Below are positions 60,711-64,000 of a DNA stretch of 64,000 bases, piece by piece (position 1 is the first letter of the stretch; each line of letters opens with the position of its first letter). The notes beneath the pieces are model-generated. The model was not told the DNA's origin. It did no database searches and saw nothing but the letters and a program-made list of their open reading frames with translations. The position numbers were made by a program, and so were the translations under genes. Source of the stretch: Halosolutus amylolyticus. Its GTDB lineage: Archaea > Halobacteriota > Halobacteria > Halobacteriales > Natrialbaceae. Where the stretch lies: the NCBI RefSeq assembly GCF_023566055.1, contig NZ_JALIQP010000002.1, positions 372,001-436,000 of the forward strand, in the 5' to 3' direction.

Positions 60711-63473
60711 ATGGGTTTCGCGCGTTCCGTACATCGCTGGCGACTCGCCGAACGTGCCCGTCGGGAGCGCACGCCTCACCTCCAGCCCACGAGCGACAGG
60801 CTGGGCCGCCTGCTCTGCGGGTTCGGGATCGCGTCGATCGGGGTGCTCTCTACCGGCTGGCTGGCCCAGGTGACGGAGTTGGACACCGAGGTGATCGCCA
60901 TCGTGATCGGCATCGCGATCGTTCTGGGCATTCTCACGTTCGCGCTCCTCCTGGCCGCGAAACGGACGGTCGTCGGACCAGCGGACGAGACGTCCGTAGC
61001 GCCAGCGACCCCGACCGGAGACGCCACCGAGAGCGCCCAGGTCGCGGTGGTCCAGGACGAAACCGGCGACTGGACGTGGTCCGTCCTGCACCTCGAGAGA
61101 CGCGCGGAGAGCACGGACCGGGCCGCGTCGCGGTCGGCGGCGACGGAGCAGGTCGAGCGGTTGCAGGCGGCGATCGAGGCCGCCGACTGCCACGAGGTCC
61201 CCGAGGCGGCGTTCCGACTGTCCGCCGATCGGGACGACACCTGGCGGTGGACGCTGGACCGCGCCGGCGGCAGTCGCGTCGGTGTCGCCCCCCAGGCGTT
61301 CGACGAGCGCGAGGCCGCCGAATCGGCGGTACATTTCCTGCGAGATCACGGCCCCGACGCGGACCTCGTCGACATCGAGGGCGGCGCGTTCACGTTCGAT
61401 GAGCGTCACGACGGCTGGCACTGGCAACTGGCCGCCAGCGATCGAACCCCGCTCGCCGAGAGCGCCACCGGCTACGAGAGTCGCGACCGCGCCGACGAGG
61501 CCGCCGAGACGGTCTCGGACCTGGTCGCCCAGGCAGACCTCCTCGATATCGACCACGTCGGCGCCGAACTGTACGATCGCGAGGACGGCTGGGCGTGGCG
61601 GCTGGTCGACGACGCGGACGCCGTCGTCGCCGACTCGACCGGGACGTTCGACACCCGCCGCGACGCCGAGCGCGCCGCGGACGCGGTGCTCCCGGCGCTC
61701 GAATCCGCCGCGGTGATCGACGCGGGCGAACCCGCCTTCGAGCGGTACCGGACCGGCGGGCAGTGGCACTGGCGACTCGTCGACGGCACCGATCGGGTGG
61801 TCGCCCGATCGGCGGCCGGCACGTCCGCACGGAGCGGGACGGACCGGGCCATCGAACGGTTCGAAGGGACCGCCCGGGACGCCGATATCGTCGAGATCGA
61901 GGCCGCGGAGTACGAGGTGTACCCCGTCGCCGCCGACGGTGACGAGGGGCGAACCGCACCGGTAGCCGGGACCGACAGTCGATCCACCGCCGTCGCGGAC
62001 GGGGCGGGCACGGCGACTCCAGAAACGGCCACGGTGACGTCTGACGACGCCGTCGAGACGTCCGACTCCGGGTCCGCCTGGCACTGGCGGCTCGTGACCG
62101 GCGACCGCGACGTGATCGCGGCGAGTTCCGACCCCTGCGCCGACGCCGAGGCTGCCCAGGAGGCGATCGAGCGGGTGCGCGAGCAGGCCCGCGACGCCGA
62201 GTTCATCGAGTTCGAAAACGCGGCGTTTCGCGTCTACGAGAGCGACGCCGGCGAGTGGCGCTGGCGGCTGCTCGACGAGGACGGAACGGTCCTCGCCGAC
62301 AGCGGCGCGGAACACGCCTCCCGGGGCGAGGCCGCGGAGGCGATGCTGACGCTGAAAGAGCAGGCCCCCGACGCCGACGTCCTGGAGATCGAGACGCCCG
62401 CGTTCGAACTGTTCGTCACCCCGGACGACGAGTGGGGCTGGCGGCTGATCGACGGCGCCGGCAGACTCGTCGCCGAGGATCCCGACACCCATCCCACCCG
62501 GGAGGCCGCCCGCCGCGCGATGACCCGGCTGCTCGACCACCTCGAGGCCGACGTCCGCACGATGGATCGGCCGATCTTCCAGGTCTCCGGGGCCGACGAC
62601 TGGCACTGGCGGTTCGTCCTCCCGACGGGCGAGCCCGTCGCGATCGCCGCCACGTCCCACCCGACCCGGGACGCCCTCGTCGAACGGCTGTCGACCGTTC
62701 GCGAGACCGCGGCGGCCGCCGACGACGCGACGATCGACGAGGTCGCGATCCAGCTCTACGACGGCGGCGACTGGCACTGGCGCCTGCTCGATCGCGACCG
62801 GGAAGAACTCGCCGACGGGCGGGGGACGTACCCCGATCGGGAGACGGCACTGGAGGCGGTCGAGACGCTCACGGCCCACGCCGAGGAGGGACCGATCTTC
62901 ACGATCGAGGACGCCGCGATCCGCGTGGGCGGTGGGGACGGCGCGGGCGGCCACGATGATGACGGCGGGGACGGCGATGGCTGGCACTGGGACCTCGTCG
63001 ACCGGGATCGCGAGATCCTCGCCACCGCGGCCGACAGCGCCGACAGCCGGTCGGCGCTCGTGGCGGCCATCGACGACGTTCGCCGGCTTGCGCCGCTTGC
63101 CGACCCAGTCACGTTTGGGGACGCGTCGTTCGACCTCGTCGCGACCGCGGACGATCGCTGGCAGTGGCAGCTTCGCGACGAGGACGGCCAGGTCGTGGCG
63201 ACCGGCTCGGAACGGTACGCGACGAAGGCGACCGCTCGCGACGCCGTTTCGGACGTTCGACGGCTGGTCGATCGGGCGAGCGTGTTCACGATCGACAGCC
63301 CCTCGTTCGAACTGTACGCGGACGACGAGGAGTGGGCCTGGCGACTGGTCGCCGAGCACGACACGGTGCTGTTAGAGAGCACGCAGACCTACGGGACGCG
63401 CACGGCTGCCCGGGACGCGATCGACGATCTGAAAGCGTACGTACCGGATGGTGCGGTTACAGTTGTCGAGTGA
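60711..63473 (+). CDS. membrane-anchored protein of 13 DUF1508-like repeats
   Basis: A 920-residue protein. Two membrane spans lie at about 32-52 and 60-84. The rest is built from 13 units of about 58 residues, each with a W-x-W-x-L core (for example DGWHWQLAASDRTPLAES, GQWHWRLVDGTDRVVARS, DDEWGWRLIDGAGRLVAE), followed by a helix (RxxAxxAxxxL) and an EI/F-x-ExxAFExY strand. This resembles the YegP/DUF1508 fold, which is often present as a tandem pair. Two units carry disordered inserts (near 405-440 and 742-760). TTATTATGG about 30 bases before the ATG gives a leaderless start. Role unknown; a long repeat surface for binding is inferred. Confidence 0.82.
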   Translation: MGFARSVHRWRLAERARRERTPHLQPTSDRLGRLLCGFGIASIGVLSTGWLAQVTELDTEVIAIVIGIAIVLGILTFALLLAAKRTVVGPADETSVAPATPTGDATESAQVAVVQDETGDWTWSVLHLERRAESTDRAASRSAATEQVERLQAAIEAADCHEVPEAAFRLSADRDDTWRWTLDRAGGSRVGVAPQAFDEREAAESAVHFLRDHGPDADLVDIEGGAFTFDERHDGWHWQLAASDRTPLAESATGYESRDRADEAAETVSDLVAQADLLDIDHVGAELYDREDGWAWRLVDDADAVVADSTGTFDTRRDAERAADAVLPALESAAVIDAGEPAFERYRTGGQWHWRLVDGTDRVVARSAAGTSARSGTDRAIERFEGTARDADIVEIEAAEYEVYPVAADGDEGRTAPVAGTDSRSTAVADGAGTATPETATVTSDDAVETSDSGSAWHWRLVTGDRDVIAASSDPCADAEAAQEAIERVREQARDAEFIEFENAAFRVYESDAGEWRWRLLDEDGTVLADSGAEHASRGEAAEAMLTLKEQAPDADVLEIETPAFELFVTPDDEWGWRLIDGAGRLVAEDPDTHPTREAARRAMTRLLDHLEADVRTMDRPIFQVSGADDWHWRFVLPTGEPVAIAATSHPTRDALVERLSTVRETAAAADDATIDEVAIQLYDGGDWHWRLLDRDREELADGRGTYPDRETALEAVETLTAHAEEGPIFTIEDAAIRVGGGDGAGGHDDDGGDGDGWHWDLVDRDREILATAADSADSRSALVAAIDDVRRLAPLADPVTFGDASFDLVATADDRWQWQLRDEDGQVVATGSERYATKATARDAVSDVRRLVDRASVFTIDSPSFELYADDEEWAWRLVAEHDTVLLESTQTYGTRTAARDAIDDLKAYVPDGAVTVVE

Positions 63474-63482
63474 TCGGCGGAG

Positions 63483-64000
63483 TCAGGTGTTCCCGTTCTG
63501 GACGAACTCGCCCGAACAGTCGTACTCGAGCAGTTCGTATCTGGCGACGTCCGGGGATTCCTCGTACGGGCCGGATCGATCCGTCAGTCCGTAGACGGTG
63601 AGCGACTCGACGTTCGTCTCGTGTGAGGCGTTCCAGCGCTCACAGAGGTAGTTCGCGAAGTACGATCGGTGCTTTTCGTTGCCGGCGTACCGCATGTTCG
63701 ACACGTACTTTCGCTCGCGTGCAGTGTCGTAGGTCGCATCGACCGACGGGGGCCGGTCCCAGTCGACGTCCGAGTCGTGCAGGACGTCGGCTTTCGACCC
63801 GTCTTCCAGTTCACCCGGGACGACGAGCCACCGTGCCGTCGAGGTCGGATTGGGTGCGAACATCCGCCAGCTCTGATCGGCCCGTACCGTGTCGAGGACG
63901 TCCTCGCCCGTCTCGGGGACCTCGGTGTAGCCGACTGCCTCCGCGTTCGAGAGCACGACGAGGACGAGCAGGACCCACGGGATCACCGTCGCGAACAGGA
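63483..64000 (-). CDS. HTTM-type membrane protein, C-terminal part
   Basis: The 3' end of a gene that continues beyond the right edge; about 172 residues are visible. They begin inside a membrane span (LFATVIPWVLLVLVVLSN), followed by the soluble C-terminal region with QSWRMFAPNPTSTARWLVVP and RYAGNEKHRSYFANYLCERW. These are typical of HTTM (vitamin K-dependent carboxylase-like) domain proteins of haloarchaea. It is convergent with the repeat protein, stops 9 bases apart. Confidence 0.75.
   Translation of the reverse strand, partial: LFATVIPWVLLVLVVLSNAEAVGYTEVPETGEDVLDTVRADQSWRMFAPNPTSTARWLVVPGELEDGSKADVLHDSDVDWDRPPSVDATYDTARERKYVSNMRYAGNEKHRSYFANYLCERWNASHETNVESLTVYGLTDRSGPYEESPDVARYELLEYDCSGEFVQNGNT

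Noticed and set aside
1-64000. CRISPR arrays, insertion sequences, integrases, defence islands and replication origins.
   Set aside because: Looked for regular spacers, transposase or recombinase motifs, restriction or nuclease sets and Orc1/Cdc6 with origin repeats; none seen.

Overview
The window is a stretch of haloarchaeal chromosome. The DNA is very GC-rich, the proteins are strongly acidic, and many genes have a TATA-like box about 25-32 bases before an ATG or GTG with no room for a leader, which is typical of leaderless haloarchaeal transcripts. Haloarchaea-specific small families (DUF5779, DUF5789, DUF5799, HVO_A0556-type zinc finger), a Tat lipoprotein with a haloarchaeal lipobox and an AglJ-like glycosyltransferase fit this. 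The abundance of CGATCG would suit a Natrialbales-type species, but I cannot name one. It looks like native chromosome: no transposase, integrase or CRISPR array is visible.

Layout. 1-5400: housekeeping (RqcH, TenA, Elp3). 5580-11800: a complete seven-gene Mrp cation/proton antiporter operon in the order A-B-C-D-E-F-G. 11800-15220: an MFS exporter and a methyltransferase, divergent from a FilR1-type regulator across a perfect palindrome. 15320-22500: a RecJ/DHH-like protein, two metallo-beta-lactamase-fold proteins, OsmC and small conserved genes. 22590-26490: a 1,300-residue secreted protein with about 15 Gln-rich repeats. 26960-29000: a biotin ECF transporter (bioYMN). 29080-31940: tRNA-Thr(CGU) flanked by broken copies of its own 3' end, then Trm5, a Rieske protein and Dph5.

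33200-41920: a carbohydrate block on the minus strand. A sugar ABC transporter leads into glpR-pfkB-ptfC-ptfA-ptsH-ptfB, a fructose PTS in which enzyme I (ptsI) is missing from its usual slot. 42220-51310: the branched-chain amino acid block leuA / ilvB-ilvN-ilvC-(94-residue gene)-leuC-leuD / leuB, with a convergent CBS-domain gene between leuD and leuB. leuA carries an apparent one-base frameshift in a run of six G, and ilvB has an unusually elaborate 5' region. An Lrp/AsnC-TRASH regulator follows. 52480-57000: small metabolic and hypothetical genes and a perfect 93-bp tandem duplication. 57000-64000: sugar-nucleotide and glycosylation genes (AglJ-like transferase, two NAD-dependent epimerases), a 920-residue membrane protein made of 13 DUF1508-like repeats, and the end of an HTTM-type membrane protein.

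A roughly 85-bp double palindrome occurs three times (18956, 31938, 59420), each copy beginning exactly at the stop codon of the gene before it. The most interesting items are the leuA frameshift, the ilvB leader, the stop-codon-anchored palindromes, the two repeat proteins and the PTS without enzyme I.
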